In this document: one piece after another, positions 42,424 through 52,213 of the stretch
Numbering within the stretch: the first letter of the stretch is position 1
Layout: each line of letters opens with the position of its first letter
Origin: Amycolatopsis umgeniensis
GTDB taxonomy: Bacteria > Actinomycetota > Actinomycetes > Mycobacteriales > Pseudonocardiaceae
NCBI RefSeq assembly: GCF_014205155.1
Contig: NZ_JACHMX010000001.1
Location: 6,076,001 to 6,140,000, forward strand
Direction of reading: 5' to 3'
DNA: 64,000 nt
Notes under the pieces: model-generated
Seen by the model: only the letters and a program-made list of their open reading frames with translations
Database searches by the model: none
What the model was told of the DNA's origin: nothing
Program-made: the position numbers and the translations under genes

Positions 42424-43635
42424 TCAGAGGTCCACCACCGACAGGCCGTCGGCCACGACAACGCCGTCGTGCAGCACCGTGCGGTCCTTGCCGCGGTCCA
42501 TCACCGCGCTCGTCGGCGTTTCGCCGTCCACCAGCAGCAGGTCGGCGCGGTCGCCGACGGCCACGCCGGGACGGTCGGCGATGCCGGCCAGCCGCGGGAC
42601 GTCGTGGCGCATGATCGACGCGCCGCCCATCGTCGCGACGGCCAGCGCCATTTCGATCAGGTCGTCGCGGCGGAAGCCGTGCGTGAAGGCCAGCTGCCAG
42701 GTGCGGTCGAGCAGGTCGCAGTTGCCGTACGGGCTCCAGTAGTCCCGCTGGCCGTCCTCGCCCAAACCGACGCGGACACCCGCTGTCGTGAGATCCGCCA
42801 GGGACAGTTGGCCGTCGACGGACGGTGCGACGGTCGCCATCGCGATGTCCAGTTCCGCGAACGTGTCGATCAGGCGGCGGCTCACCGACTCCGAGATCGA
42901 ACCCAGCTCGTACGCGTGCGACATGGTCACCTTGCCGCGCATGTCCAGCGCGCGGACCCGCTCGATCACCAGATCGGTCGAGAACACGCCCAGATGTCCC
43001 GGTTCGTGGAGGTGGATGTCCACCTCCACGCCGTACTTCTCGGCGAGCCCGAACACGACGTCGAGATGGCCCTTGGGGTCCTTGTCGAGCGAACACGGGT
43101 CGATCCCGCCGACCACCGTGGCGCCCGAGCGCAGCGAAGCCTCCAGCACGTCCACGGTGTCGGGCTCACGCAGGATCCCGGCCTGGGGGAACGCCATCAC
43201 GTCGACGTCCGCGTGCCCGGCGAAGCGCTCCTTCGCGGCGAGCACGGCGTCGAGCTTCTCCAGTCGGCAGTCGACGTCCACCTGCGCGTAGGTGCGCACC
43301 CGTGTGGTGCCGTTGGCGATCATCCGCTCCAGCGTCCCGGCCACGCGCTCGGGCAGCGGAACCTCGGCGTCGCGCCAGTTCTCGCGGTCGTTCAGCATCA
43401 TCGCCCACACGCCCGGCGCGCCCGTATGCGGCCGGAACGGCAGGCCGACACGAGTCGAGTCCAGGTGGACGTGCACGTCGCTGAACGACGGGAACAGCAG
43501 CCGCCCGCGTCCTTCGACCGTGCCGGGCGCCGTCACGGCGGCGGGATCGTGCGGCCGCACCGCGGCGATGAGGCCGTCGGCCACGTCGACGTCACTGCGT
43601 GGTCCACCCCACGGGCGGACGTCACGGATCAACAC
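42424..43635 (-). CDS. Amidohydrolase, cytosine-deaminase-like
   Basis: This ~403-residue metal-dependent hydrolase of the amidohydrolase superfamily has metal-binding DVHVHLDST at the end of strand 1, DIHLHEPGHLG, SHAYELGS and the late aspartate in VGLGEDGQRDYW. The pattern matches the cytosine/isoguanine-deaminase and N-isopropylammelide-hydrolase group, which hydrolyse ring C-N bonds. The GTG at 43635 has GAGGAAGG 8 nt upstream. The substrate is not determined. Confidence 0.85.
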   Translation of the reverse strand: MLIRDVRPWGGPRSDVDVADGLIAAVRPHDPAAVTAPGTVEGRGRLLFPSFSDVHVHLDSTRVGLPFRPHTGAPGVWAMMLNDRENWRDAEVPLPERVAGTLERMIANGTTRVRTYAQVDVDCRLEKLDAVLAAKERFAGHADVDVMAFPQAGILREPDTVDVLEASLRSGATVVGGIDPCSLDKDPKGHLDVVFGLAEKYGVEVDIHLHEPGHLGVFSTDLVIERVRALDMRGKVTMSHAYELGSISESVSRRLIDTFAELDIAMATVAPSVDGQLSLADLTTAGVRVGLGEDGQRDYWSPYGNCDLLDRTWQLAFTHGFRRDDLIEMALAVATMGGASIMRHDVPRLAGIADRPGVAVGDRADLLLVDGETPTSAVMDRGKDRTVLHDGVVVADGLSVVDL

Positions 43636-43698
43636 GGAGAGCACCTTCCTCGACGAGACCCCAGCGCGACCACTTTGGCATACCAAACTGAGCGCTTG

Positions 43699-44145
43699 CT
43701 ACACCGCCGGTTGTGTCTCGTCTCGCAACCACCGGCTCGCCGTCCGCCAGATGGTCAGTGGGTCGGCATCGGCGGCATGCCAGCTGGTGGCGCGAGTGGT
43801 GCCGAGGTCGCGATACTTCCGCATGATCGCGACGTGCGCGGGGAGCCCGACGAAACCGCGCAAGCCTTTGCGGTCACGCCATACCGAGACCGACCCCAGC
43901 CGCCGTCGGAGCGGATCGGCCCACAGCCACTGGCCGACGGCGCCGGCCAGCCGAGGCCACTCGCGGCTGAGCGAGTAGCCGGCCAGGTAAGCGCCGGGCG
44001 TGCGCCGGAAGTGGTCCAGTGTCAACTCGGTGACACTGACCAGCACGTCTCCCGTGACGTCCGCCGCGGGGCCGGTGATCCATTTGCTCCTGATCATGCC
44101 GAAGATGATACGCACATGCTTATTATCGAGAGGTAAGGTTGCCAC
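43699..44145 (-). CDS. Hypothetical protein
   Basis: This protein is 148 residues from the ATG at 44145, or 132 if the more natural-looking ATG at 44097 (MIRSKWITGP) is used. It has no signal peptide or membrane span. HFRRTPGAYLAGYSLSREWPRL and VSVWRDRKGLRGFVGLPAHVAIMRKYRD suggest a compact alpha/beta fold, perhaps of the dimeric ferredoxin-like monooxygenase type, but I do not recognise the family. Its upstream end abuts a palindromic repeat. Confidence 0.6.
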   Translation of the reverse strand: MATLPLDNKHVRIIFGMIRSKWITGPAADVTGDVLVSVTELTLDHFRRTPGAYLAGYSLSREWPRLAGAVGQWLWADPLRRRLGSVSVWRDRKGLRGFVGLPAHVAIMRKYRDLGTTRATSWHAADADPLTIWRTASRWLRDETQPAV

Positions 44146-44231
44146 CCTGATGTCGCGAAAGCCACTTTCGGGACATCAGACGTCCCGAAAGTGGCTTTCG
44201 CGACACCCGAAGCCGGCACGCAAGCAGTGAC
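44145..44231. repeat. Dispersed palindromic repeat, second copy of 16161-16252
   Basis: The palindrome 44151-44205 (TCGCGAAAGCCACTTTCGGG and inverted partner) plus its right flank CGAAGCCGGCACGCAAGCAG is almost identical to 16161-16252. Because the flank is not part of the palindrome, the two are copies of one element, not independent hairpins. The gap between the two minus-strand genes is otherwise empty. Confidence 0.9.
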
Positions 44232-44265
44232 CCGGCACGGTTGCCTGTTCTTCGGTTCCCTCGGA

Positions 44266-45111
44266 TCAGGGGCGGTAGATCTCCTTGACCACGGTGATCT
44301 GGTCGTCGCCGTTCACGGTGATCCGCGCGAGTACCGGGTTGCCGTCCTTCAACTGCTGGAGCAGTTGATCCTGACCGCACGGCCGGCTGCCGTAGCCCTC
44401 GTCGTCGATGGTGACCGAGTCGCTCGGGCACAGCGTGGCCGCGCTGAACACCTTGACGGCCTTCTGCAGCGGAAGCCGGTACGTCTTGTCGTCGAGCGGC
44501 GCGGACTGGGTGTCCCGCTCGTGGCCGACCAGCTCGAAGCGCACCATCCGCGCTTTGGCGTCGTACCCGCTGAACTGCACCCGCTGGGTGGAGTTCGGGA
44601 ACTTCCGGACCTGTCCGGTTCCGCCCGAGGGCCTGGTTTCCAGCTGCAGGGAGCTGTTGGGCACGCCGCAGACCACCGCGCCCTGGCTGCCCGCCGCGTC
44701 CGCCTGGCGGGCGCAGGTCCACTTCCCCTGGACGTCGAGCACCCGCTCGCCGGGGCCTTCGGCCTGCGGCAGCTTCTCGTAGTACTCGGCGATCACGGTG
44801 AACGCCTCGGTGCAGCCCGGCGTGGTGCCGTCGGTGGCGGCCACCGCGATCAGATCCATCTTCACCCGCCCGGGCGCACCGACCGGGCCACCGTGCCGGC
44901 TGCAGTTGACGTCGCCGTTCGCCGTGCCGCCGGAACCCCCGGCGGCCGCCCCCTGGCCGCCGCCATCCGGAACCTGCTCGACGGCCGCGTTCTTCACCGG
45001 AGAATTGTTTCCCGCGACACTGTTCCCACTGCACGCGGAAAGGAGCGCGGTGGCGGCGATCGCCCCGCCCACCATGACCATTTTGATTGTCTTCTTCGCG
45101 GTGAATTCCAT
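44266..45111 (-). CDS. Putative lipoprotein
   Basis: This 281-residue protein has a lipoprotein signal. The hydrophobic run IKMVMVGGAIAATALLSAC ends in the lipobox LSAC, so cysteine 27 would be lipidated. A Gly-rich linker follows, and the mature domain has several cysteines (CTEAF, WTCARQ, VVCGV, LCPSDS, RPCGQD). It would sit on the outer face of the membrane. GAGGGG precedes the ATG at 45111. The function is unknown. Confidence 0.78.
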   Translation of the reverse strand: MEFTAKKTIKMVMVGGAIAATALLSACSGNSVAGNNSPVKNAAVEQVPDGGGQGAAAGGSGGTANGDVNCSRHGGPVGAPGRVKMDLIAVAATDGTTPGCTEAFTVIAEYYEKLPQAEGPGERVLDVQGKWTCARQADAAGSQGAVVCGVPNSSLQLETRPSGGTGQVRKFPNSTQRVQFSGYDAKARMVRFELVGHERDTQSAPLDDKTYRLPLQKAVKVFSAATLCPSDSVTIDDEGYGSRPCGQDQLLQQLKDGNPVLARITVNGDDQITVVKEIYRP

Positions 45112-46157
45112 TTCAGTGCCCCTCTCGCGGCCTTTGTTTCGAAGCTTTGCCCGGAAGACGTCAGAACCGGAATCGGGTTGCTTCGGGGGGCCGCTACGGC
45201 GCAGGGTTGCCCGAAGGTCCGATCCGTCCTGTCCCCGCGGGCAGAACCTCGGGCCGCCTCGCAACCTGCCGCACAATCGCTGGTGCGCGGGCAGAACGGA
45301 CCCCGCCGACGCACCAGCGACCGCGACGGGTCACGGGATGACGCGGTTCCTCAGGTTGAACGGGTACGGGCCTTCACCGTGGATGTTCAGCTCGTTGCCC
45401 ACCTCGAAACTGTAATACGGGTGCGAGCTGAAGTAGCTGTCCAGATTGGTGCCGCCGAAACAGATCAAATCCGCGCCACCGCCCGAATTGGGGCCGTTGC
45501 ACAGGCTCAATGTCGGGTATCGGAAAGAGTCCAGCGGCCGGAAACCGGCGCCGCCGGGACCGGGAACGGGCAGGTGCCCGATCAGCCCGCCGGGGTCACC
45601 CGGCCAGTTCGACTCGACAGGCTGCCGCCTGCCGTCGGCGAACAGCACCCCCTGGACGTTCCGTCCGGGCGGCTCGGTCTCCAGTACGGTGCCCGCGACG
45701 AGGGCGCCGAGGCTGAACCCGACGATGTACACCTTGGTGTCGAGATCGCAGCCGTAGGTGACGTAGAGGTTGTAAAGCGCCGTCCTGAGGTTGGCGACAC
45801 CTGCGTCGACGTCGGCGTACAGGTTGACGTCCCCGGCACTGTTCGGATACGGGATGCGCACCGGATCGGCGCCACCGGGCGCGAGCGCCGGGTCCAGAAG
45901 TTTCTGGGCCCCGCCGTCCTGGTAGCCCGGTACGACGAACATGACCGGCCCGCACGCGCCGTCGGGCTTGGCGGCGGCCTGTGCCACCCCTGAACCGGCG
46001 ATCGCGCAGGCCAGGGTGACGGCGGACAGGACGGCTGTCGTGAGTGAGCGTGCTCTGGCTTTTCTCATCGGTTTCTCCCCGCTGGTGAATTCCCCGATGA
46101 ACGTTAAGGAGCGTCGATGAAATATCGATGAAACGCTGTCGACGCGCCTCGGGGAAA
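45112..46157 (-). CDS. Secreted cutinase/PE-PPE-type serine hydrolase
   Basis: The coding part is 45331-46068 (245 residues); the remainder of this span is flanking sequence without a gene (45112-45330 and 46069-46157). A signal peptide ends near AQA (residue 31). The mature protein is an alpha/beta hydrolase with nucleophile motif GFSLGALVAG and an ICFGG...D block, resembling the cutinase/PE-PPE domain of mycobacteria. It probably cleaves an ester or lipid outside the cell. Conserved cysteines CGPV and YGCD could form a disulfide. Confidence 0.8.
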
Positions 46158-46709
46158 TCAGGACCAGTACGGCCGGGCCCGTTCGGCCGCGCGGACGATA
46201 GCACTTCCGTCAAGAGGTGTGGAAGTGGCGTCGATGTCCCTTTTCCGCCACTCGATGACGAACTCGAAGGGCGCTGGCGGGGGAAGCGGCCAGAGCCAAA
46301 GGCGTTGATCGCTCTGGTAATACCGGTCGTCACTGCTGAATCCGCCGCCCGCGTCGACGAGCCGGGGCGCTTCCGGACGTTCGGCGGGATTCGCCCAGCG
46401 GTGGAAGGCGTCGCCGACCGTGGTCGCCGATGAGCCGTCGGGGAAGCGGACTCCGAACTTCAGGTCGGCGTCGGTCGGCTCGGGAGGGAATCCTCTGGTG
46501 GAATACCTGTCGGTCAAACCCTTCCACGCCGTCTCGTCCCAGGAACCCCGCCGGACGGCCACTTGCAGCGTGAAACAGCAGCCCTCGCGAAAGGCGAGGG
46601 CGTGCTGCAGCGCGACGACCGTGTCTCCCGTCCTGACCACGAACTGCTCGATCGGCGCGGGATGGCCCAATATGTCCGTGGGCGGTCCCTGCCAGGCGTT
46701 CGTCCGCAT
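46158..46709 (-). CDS. Hypothetical soluble protein
   Basis: This 183-residue protein is strand-rich (FVVRTGDTVVALQHALAF, GCCFTLQVAVRRG, FEFVIEWRKRDI) without signal or membrane segment. The ATG at 46709 is preferred as it starts the conserved-looking NAWQGPP region; an upstream in-frame extension looks like noise. It diverges from the PfkB-like gene by 115 bp. No family is recognised. Confidence 0.6.
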   Translation of the reverse strand: MRTNAWQGPPTDILGHPAPIEQFVVRTGDTVVALQHALAFREGCCFTLQVAVRRGSWDETAWKGLTDRYSTRGFPPEPTDADLKFGVRFPDGSSATTVGDAFHRWANPAERPEAPRLVDAGGGFSSDDRYYQSDQRLWLWPLPPPAPFEFVIEWRKRDIDATSTPLDGSAIVRAAERARPYWS

Positions 46710-46824
46710 GAAGTCACGATACCTTCGGTAACGATTCCCTTCCACGGTAACAATCCCTTTTCGCAACCCGACCCTTGGATTACCCCCAGTTCGTGACCGT
46801 TCCGGTGAAGGGCAGGCGCCGCCG

Positions 46825-48081
46825 ATGCACGTGATAACCACAGCTCTGGTGTCGATGGACTTCTACATCGAGGTGACGACGAAGTTCCTTGCTGTCTTGG
46901 TGGCCGGTTTCGTGGTGAGAGTGTTGCGAGGGCCGATTCTCCGGCGCGGGAGGATACTGATCAAGAGCGGACCCGACTGGCTCGAACGGGCCGTCAGCAG
47001 GCAGGCCGACCGCCTCTACCCGAGTTGGCGGATCAAAACCGGCATACGGCGGCGGCAGGTTCGGCTCGAATGGCGATTCCGGACCGTGCGGCGGTTGCTC
47101 CAGCGCCGGCGAGGCTACTTCATTCTCGGCGGGGTCTATCTCGACCTGCTCGTGCGGCCCATCGGGGTGAAGCAGCTCGAAAACAAGGAATACAGCAATC
47201 TCGACCGAGTGCATTGCTCGTGGGGTGGATCCGCTTGTTATGTCGGCTACTACCTCTATGAAAACTTCGGGAAGAAGAGCTACCTGTATTCGAGGATCGG
47301 TGGGCTCGGCATGCTCAGCCGTGAACTGAAGAAGCTGCTGCGGCAGGAGCCGTGGATCAAGCGCGGCCGGTACGGAGACGGTGACCCGAGCGTGCAGTCG
47401 GGTGTGTCGATCCACCTGAAGCAGAAGGGCGACGACTATCGCACGACCTTCACGCACAAGGGCGCGCTCGAGGGGCTCAGCTGGGGCCCGGTGCTGAGCA
47501 AACTGGTCAAGAAGACCGGGCGAGGCGGCGTGCTGCACATCTCGGGCTACTTCAGGACCGGCTTGCACAAGGAACTCTGCGACTCGCTCCAGCGTCTTTC
47601 CCCGAACCTCATCGTCTGCGTCGACCACGGCAGGTTTCTTCCCGAGGATCACGCGATGTCCGCACAGGCCCTGCTGGATGCGTTCAGCAGGCAGCTGATC
47701 GACGTCTACATCTCGACACCGCCGGAGCTGCACCGGTTGATGGCACTGGCGGACGTGGACGTCGACGAAGAGCTGCCGACGGTGGAAAAGATGAAGATCT
47801 ACGCGCGGCGGACGAATCTGCTCCCTCGGGTGACGGTGGTGCGCGGCGAGGTGACCGCCGAATCCGTCACCTCATATGTCGTCATCGACGGCCATCTGCT
47901 CGATCCGGTGACGGTCGAACCGGGGCTGCCGCCGTCGCACGACGTCCCTGGCAAGAACAACGCGTTCAACGCCGCACTCGCTTATCACTTGTCGAACGGT
48001 GATCCCGACGAACCGATGGTCGATCTGGTCAGGGACGCCGTCGAACGGGCTCTCCGGGCGTGGGTCGAGAACGTCGACTAA
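46825..48081 (+). CDS. Membrane-anchored PfkB-like protein with altered catalytic site
   Basis: This 418-residue protein has an N-terminal hydrophobic anchor (about 15-34) and a basic stretch. A ribokinase/PfkB-like domain then starts near GGVYLDLLVRPIG. The C-terminal active-site motif that is usually GAGDAFNAG reads GKNNAFNAALAYH, so the catalytic aspartate is Asn and the anion-hole glycine is lost. It may be a binding or regulatory pseudo-kinase. The stop lies 10 bp before the hexapeptide transferase gene, so they probably act together. A later start (ATG 46855) would remove only ten residues. Confidence 0.65.
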   Translation: MHVITTALVSMDFYIEVTTKFLAVLVAGFVVRVLRGPILRRGRILIKSGPDWLERAVSRQADRLYPSWRIKTGIRRRQVRLEWRFRTVRRLLQRRRGYFILGGVYLDLLVRPIGVKQLENKEYSNLDRVHCSWGGSACYVGYYLYENFGKKSYLYSRIGGLGMLSRELKKLLRQEPWIKRGRYGDGDPSVQSGVSIHLKQKGDDYRTTFTHKGALEGLSWGPVLSKLVKKTGRGGVLHISGYFRTGLHKELCDSLQRLSPNLIVCVDHGRFLPEDHAMSAQALLDAFSRQLIDVYISTPPELHRLMALADVDVDEELPTVEKMKIYARRTNLLPRVTVVRGEVTAESVTSYVVIDGHLLDPVTVEPGLPPSHDVPGKNNAFNAALAYHLSNGDPDEPMVDLVRDAVERALRAWVENVD

Positions 48082-48091
48082 GGGGTTTCAG

Positions 48092-48787
48092 ATGGTTCAG
48101 CCGAGTGTTTTCTTCGATCTCGACCACGCGACGGTTCGGCGGTTGTTCGACGGCGTCGACCGGGTGTGGGACCTGCTTCCGAGACTGTCAGAAGTCTTGG
48201 CGTCGTGGCTGGACGGCAGGCAGGTGATCGACGGTGAAGTCATGGCCGGTGCGGTGATCGGCACGGAACCGGTGTTCGTCGCGGCGGGAGCGCGGATCGA
48301 GCCCGGCGCTTACCTCCGCGGGCCCGCCTATGTCGGGCCGGGTGCGGTGATCCGGCATGGCGCCTATGTCCGGCAGAACTGCATTCTGCTGGACGAAGCC
48401 GTGCTGGGGCACGCGTCGGAAATGAAGAACTCCGTCATGCTGCCGAAAGCCAAGGCGCCGCACTTCGCTTACGTCGGCGACAGCATTCTCGGAAACGGAG
48501 TGAACCTCGGTGCCGGCACCAAACTGAGCAATCTGCCCATCACCGCACCCGGGCGCCGGAAGACGTTCCAGGTCGAGGTCGACGGCACGGTCTACGACAC
48601 CGGGCTCACGAAGCTGGGGGCCATCCTGGGCGATGACGTCCAAACAGGATGCAACGTCGTGGTGAATCCCGGGACGCTGCTCGGCAGGGGAGTCCGGGTC
48701 TATCCCAACACGAACGTCCGCGGTCACCACGGCGCCGGCAAGATCCTCAAGCTGCGGCAGAACGTCGAAACAGCGGAGTGGCACTGA
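48092..48787 (+). CDS. Hexapeptide-repeat transferase (GlmU C-terminal-like)
   Basis: This 231-residue protein is built mostly of left-handed beta-helix hexapeptides (VIGTEPVFVAAGARIEPGAY, YVGPGAVIRHGAYVRQNCIL, VGDSILGNGVNLGAGT), as in GlmU and related acyl- or nucleotidyltransferases. A putative sugar-phosphate acetyltransferase role is suggested by HASEMKNSV and the GDSILGNGVNLGAGT histidine/lysine environment, but there is no N-terminal nucleotidyltransferase domain. It is in an operon with the PfkB-like gene. Confidence 0.72.
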   Translation: MVQPSVFFDLDHATVRRLFDGVDRVWDLLPRLSEVLASWLDGRQVIDGEVMAGAVIGTEPVFVAAGARIEPGAYLRGPAYVGPGAVIRHGAYVRQNCILLDEAVLGHASEMKNSVMLPKAKAPHFAYVGDSILGNGVNLGAGTKLSNLPITAPGRRKTFQVEVDGTVYDTGLTKLGAILGDDVQTGCNVVVNPGTLLGRGVRVYPNTNVRGHHGAGKILKLRQNVETAEWH

Positions 48788-48886
48788 GGAGAACCCTCAC
48801 GCTGCCAGCTTGAGCAAGTGGCGAATGTTAACGGGGCGGTCCTCCGCTCGATGTACAGCAGGAAACCTACTTTCTCGGAGTCGCCC

Positions 48887-51800
48887 ATGCCTCGCAAGCC
48901 TTCCCTCACGTTCGCCGGCGCCTTGCGCATCCTCGGCAAGTACGAGCCAGAGGCGGTCGGCAAGCTTGACAAGGTGTTGGGTGGAACCATCCTCGCTGCC
49001 GGCGCCGCCGCCGTGATCGGCGGTGGCGCGGCGTTCGTGCCGGCGGCACTTCTGGCCGCGGTGTGGGGCTGGGTCGATCAGAAGAACGAGGCCACCGGGT
49101 TGCTACGAGGCCTGGTCGGGAAGTTGTCGGACCGGATGGCCGGCATCAGGGGTGTGGCGCGCCGTGACCTGATCATCGCCGCGCACAGCACCATCGTTGC
49201 CGCAGCGTTCTTCGAGGTGTTGGAGGAACACCTCGGCGCTCTGCGGATGCGTGAGCTGGCCGTCACTGACGCGGAACGGCGATTTCTCACCATCGGCGCC
49301 GGCAAGCACAACACTCAGGACTACTACGATTCCCTCTACTGGTCGGTGATCCCGTGTCCGTCGCCGTCATGCGGGTTCCAGGAGAACCTGTCAAACCTGG
49401 CCGGCTGGGTCGATGATGCGACGGCAAGGACCCGCGACTTCCTCAGCGGCCTCACCGCAGGTGCGGGCGCCGACACGGTGCACAGCACGATCTTCCGCGA
49501 GCAGGTTCTGGATCGATACCAATCCCACTACCTGGAGTTGGCGGAGAAAGCGCCGGAGTTCGTGTTCTGGGCCATGCTCGGAGAGCACGCCGCCACCAGG
49601 CACCGCCTCGAGGCTGTCAGCACCTATGTCCAGGCCGTCCTGCAGTTCCAGGGGCAGGCACTCGCCCAGATTCAGGTTCTGCTCGGCCTGGTCTCCGACC
49701 GTAGTGCCGAAATCGGCCGGCAACGCGAAGGGCTACGCAGCGCGAACGTGGGTGTGCTCGCCAAGCTCATCGTCCCGAGCGACACCGAGCGCTACGACAC
49801 CGATGTCGTGTTCCCGACGATCGAACGAGCCTTCGTCACGCCGCACTACCGGATGGCGGCGCATGACAAGGACAGCCGCATCGCGGACGAGGACTGGTGG
49901 TCGGAACGTTCGGTCGCGCGGGATCTGGAACTGATGCTCGCCGCGTACTTCACCTCGGCCGACTCCACGTCGGTGCCGATGTTGCTGCTGGGGCACCCGG
50001 GCGCGGGCAAGTCCATCCTGACGAAGGTTCTCGCGGCTCGGCTGCCGCCAGAGGAATACACCGTGGTCCGCGTGCCGCTGCGCAGTGTGTCGGCCGGCGC
50101 GCCGATCGCCGCCCAGATCCAGCAGGCCCTGGACATCGCGAGCAACAACCGGTTGCAGTGGCAGGCGTTGTCCGACCAGGACACCGTTTTGGTGGTCCTG
50201 CTGGACGGTCTGGACGAGCTGCTGCAGGCCGCGGACTTCGACCGCAGTGAGTACCTACGGGAGGTCATGGACTTCCAGCGGATCGAAGGCGAGCAGAACC
50301 GGCCGGTATCGGTCATCGTGACGTCTCGGACCGTGGTGGCCGATCGGGTGGACGTGCCGGACGGCGCGACCGTGGTCAAACTGGACGAATTCGACGAAGA
50401 CCAGGTCGCCGCCTGGCTGAACGAGTGGCGCGCCACGAATCTGCGGGCGATCCAATCAGGGACCGTGCGCGAGCTGACCGCCGCCGAGGCGCTTCACCAA
50501 GCTGACTTGGCCAAGCAGCCGCTGCTGCTGCTCATGCTCGCCCTCTACGCCGCCGATCCGAAGTCGCCGCAGCTCGACGCGGTCCTGTCGAAGTCGGCTC
50601 TGTACGAGCGGATCTTCGACAGCTTCGCCCGGCGCGAGGTGCGCAAGCACGCGGTAGGCCGGTTACGCCCCCAGGAACTGGAAAACTGCGTATCGGATCA
50701 GGTGTTTCGGCTGGCGATCGCGGCGCTGGCGATGTTCAACCGCGGGGTACAGAGCGTGAGGGAGACCGATCTGCGGTCCGACCTCACGGCGTTGACCGGA
50801 CGAACCAACCTTCCCGACGACGAGGGTGCCAGGTTGCTCGGCGAGTTCTTTTTCGTCCACGCACCCGAGGCGATCATGCGGACGCAAGAACGTGCCTACG
50901 AGTTCCTGCACGCCACTTTTGGTGAGTACCTGGTGGCGCAGCACGGGGTGGGGGAGCTGGCCGCCTTGGCCAACGCCGCTTACGGTGGCCGCTACCAGGA
51001 GCGCACTCCCAACGACGAGGTGCTGTTCGCCTTGCTCTCCCACCACGCGTGGGCAGCGCGGCCGTCGGTGGGTGACTTCGCGAAAGAGATCTTCGCCGCT
51101 CTGTCGCCGGACGAGCAGGAGCACATTCGCCGAGCGCTGCTGGACCTGCTCGGATCATTCCGACAGCGGCGGCGGTCGACGGAGTTCGACGGCTACCGCC
51201 CGACGCCACTCGACTTCGTGCGACAGCTCGCGGCCTATTCGGCGAATCTGACCACGCTGTCGATTCTGTTCAGCGACCCAGAGGTCGGGTTCCCACTGGT
51301 GGGTGCTTTCGGCGACGACGAAGCCGAAGCGCTGGCGAACTGGCGGTCGATGCTGTCGTTGTGGCGGTCCGGCCTGGACCACGACAGCTGGCTGGCGCTG
51401 CTGTCCTCGTTGAACTTGAAGGACAACGCCACACTGGTCGACCACCCGCCGCTGTTCAAGAGTTTCGAACTGCCGGGCGCGGATGAGTACTGGAGCGCCA
51501 GGGTGGCCGGGGACGACTTGCACGCCTCTCGAATCCGGCGTGGGCTTGCTCTGGTCGATGGCGCGGAGTTTTACAATCAGGGGCCGGGTTGGGCGGATGA
51601 GGCACTTGCGTGGCTGCAAGCCCGGTTGTTCTCCCCTCGTGTCCTCCACGACAGATCGCACCTCCTCTTCGACCCACCGGAAAACGCGTCTGATGCGGAC
51701 GTCGTATCTGTGGGTGAGGCGTTGGTACTCGTGTTGCGAGTACGTGCCCATGCGCTGACTCAGCAGTTCGTCACCAAGGCGCTGCAGCGCCTAGTCGAGT

Positions 51801-52069
51801 ACCCAGATACCTTCAAGATCAGCCCGAACACCGTGTTGGCCGTCGCGTACGAGTGCCCGGAGGTGCTTCTGCGAGTCCCGAGGTTTCGGGACCGGGACTT
51901 CTATGTTGGTGTGCAGGACGCTCTTCACGCCGTTTTGGACCACGGCACACGCACTCTCCGTCCTGATCTCCGCCCGGAGTGGGAAGTGTTGCGGACCCGG
52001 CTTCTCGGTAAAGGTGTGCCTGTGCATTACTTCGATGACCCGTTGAGAGACGTGCTCAGCCGCTTCTGA
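48887..52069 (+). CDS. NACHT-domain STAND NTPase, bacterial NLR-like
   Basis: This is a ~1,060-residue protein. An N-terminal helical region with a hydrophobic stretch comes first (about 30-60, GGTILAAGAAAVIGGGAAF). The NACHT NTPase follows: Walker A LLGHPGAGKS (G369-S376), Walker B VLVVLLDGLDELL (about 430-445), sensor VIVTSRT, and the FLHATFGEYLVAQ block typical of NACHT proteins. A long C-terminal sensor region ends the protein. Bacterial NACHT proteins (bNACHT) include anti-phage NLRs. The ATG at 48887 has CGGAG 6 nt upstream; a GTG at 48818 is possible. No adjacent effector gene is seen, so any effector would be the N-terminal domain. Confidence 0.8.
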   Translation: MPRKPSLTFAGALRILGKYEPEAVGKLDKVLGGTILAAGAAAVIGGGAAFVPAALLAAVWGWVDQKNEATGLLRGLVGKLSDRMAGIRGVARRDLIIAAHSTIVAAAFFEVLEEHLGALRMRELAVTDAERRFLTIGAGKHNTQDYYDSLYWSVIPCPSPSCGFQENLSNLAGWVDDATARTRDFLSGLTAGAGADTVHSTIFREQVLDRYQSHYLELAEKAPEFVFWAMLGEHAATRHRLEAVSTYVQAVLQFQGQALAQIQVLLGLVSDRSAEIGRQREGLRSANVGVLAKLIVPSDTERYDTDVVFPTIERAFVTPHYRMAAHDKDSRIADEDWWSERSVARDLELMLAAYFTSADSTSVPMLLLGHPGAGKSILTKVLAARLPPEEYTVVRVPLRSVSAGAPIAAQIQQALDIASNNRLQWQALSDQDTVLVVLLDGLDELLQAADFDRSEYLREVMDFQRIEGEQNRPVSVIVTSRTVVADRVDVPDGATVVKLDEFDEDQVAAWLNEWRATNLRAIQSGTVRELTAAEALHQADLAKQPLLLLMLALYAADPKSPQLDAVLSKSALYERIFDSFARREVRKHAVGRLRPQELENCVSDQVFRLAIAALAMFNRGVQSVRETDLRSDLTALTGRTNLPDDEGARLLGEFFFVHAPEAIMRTQERAYEFLHATFGEYLVAQHGVGELAALANAAYGGRYQERTPNDEVLFALLSHHAWAARPSVGDFAKEIFAALSPDEQEHIRRALLDLLGSFRQRRRSTEFDGYRPTPLDFVRQLAAYSANLTTLSILFSDPEVGFPLVGAFGDDEAEALANWRSMLSLWRSGLDHDSWLALLSSLNLKDNATLVDHPPLFKSFELPGADEYWSARVAGDDLHASRIRRGLALVDGAEFYNQGPGWADEALAWLQARLFSPRVLHDRSHLLFDPPENASDADVVSVGEALVLVLRVRAHALTQQFVTKALQRLVEYPDTFKISPNTVLAVAYECPEVLLRVPRFRDRDFYVGVQDALHAVLDHGTRTLRPDLRPEWEVLRTRLLGKGVPVHYFDDPLRDVLSRF

Positions 52070-52081
52070 CTCCGTTGTTGA

Positions 52082-52213
52082 CGCGCGAATTCTTCGAGCC
52101 TGCTCGGCGAACAGGAGCCCGATCACCAGGACGAGTGGATCGCGCCGATCGACGAGGCGTGGCAAGCCGCCGAGGCCTTGCGCACCCGGATGGTTCAGGT
52201 GCGCTCGGAGTAG
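52082..52213 (+). pseudogene. Short coding remnant after the NACHT gene
   Basis: An open stretch of 43 codons without a start codon reads EPDHQDEWIAPIDEAWQAAE near its middle and ends in TAG, overlapping the next gene's tail by 19 bp. Its amphipathic, protein-like composition suggests the C-terminal scrap of a lost gene. The family is not recognised. Confidence 0.3.
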
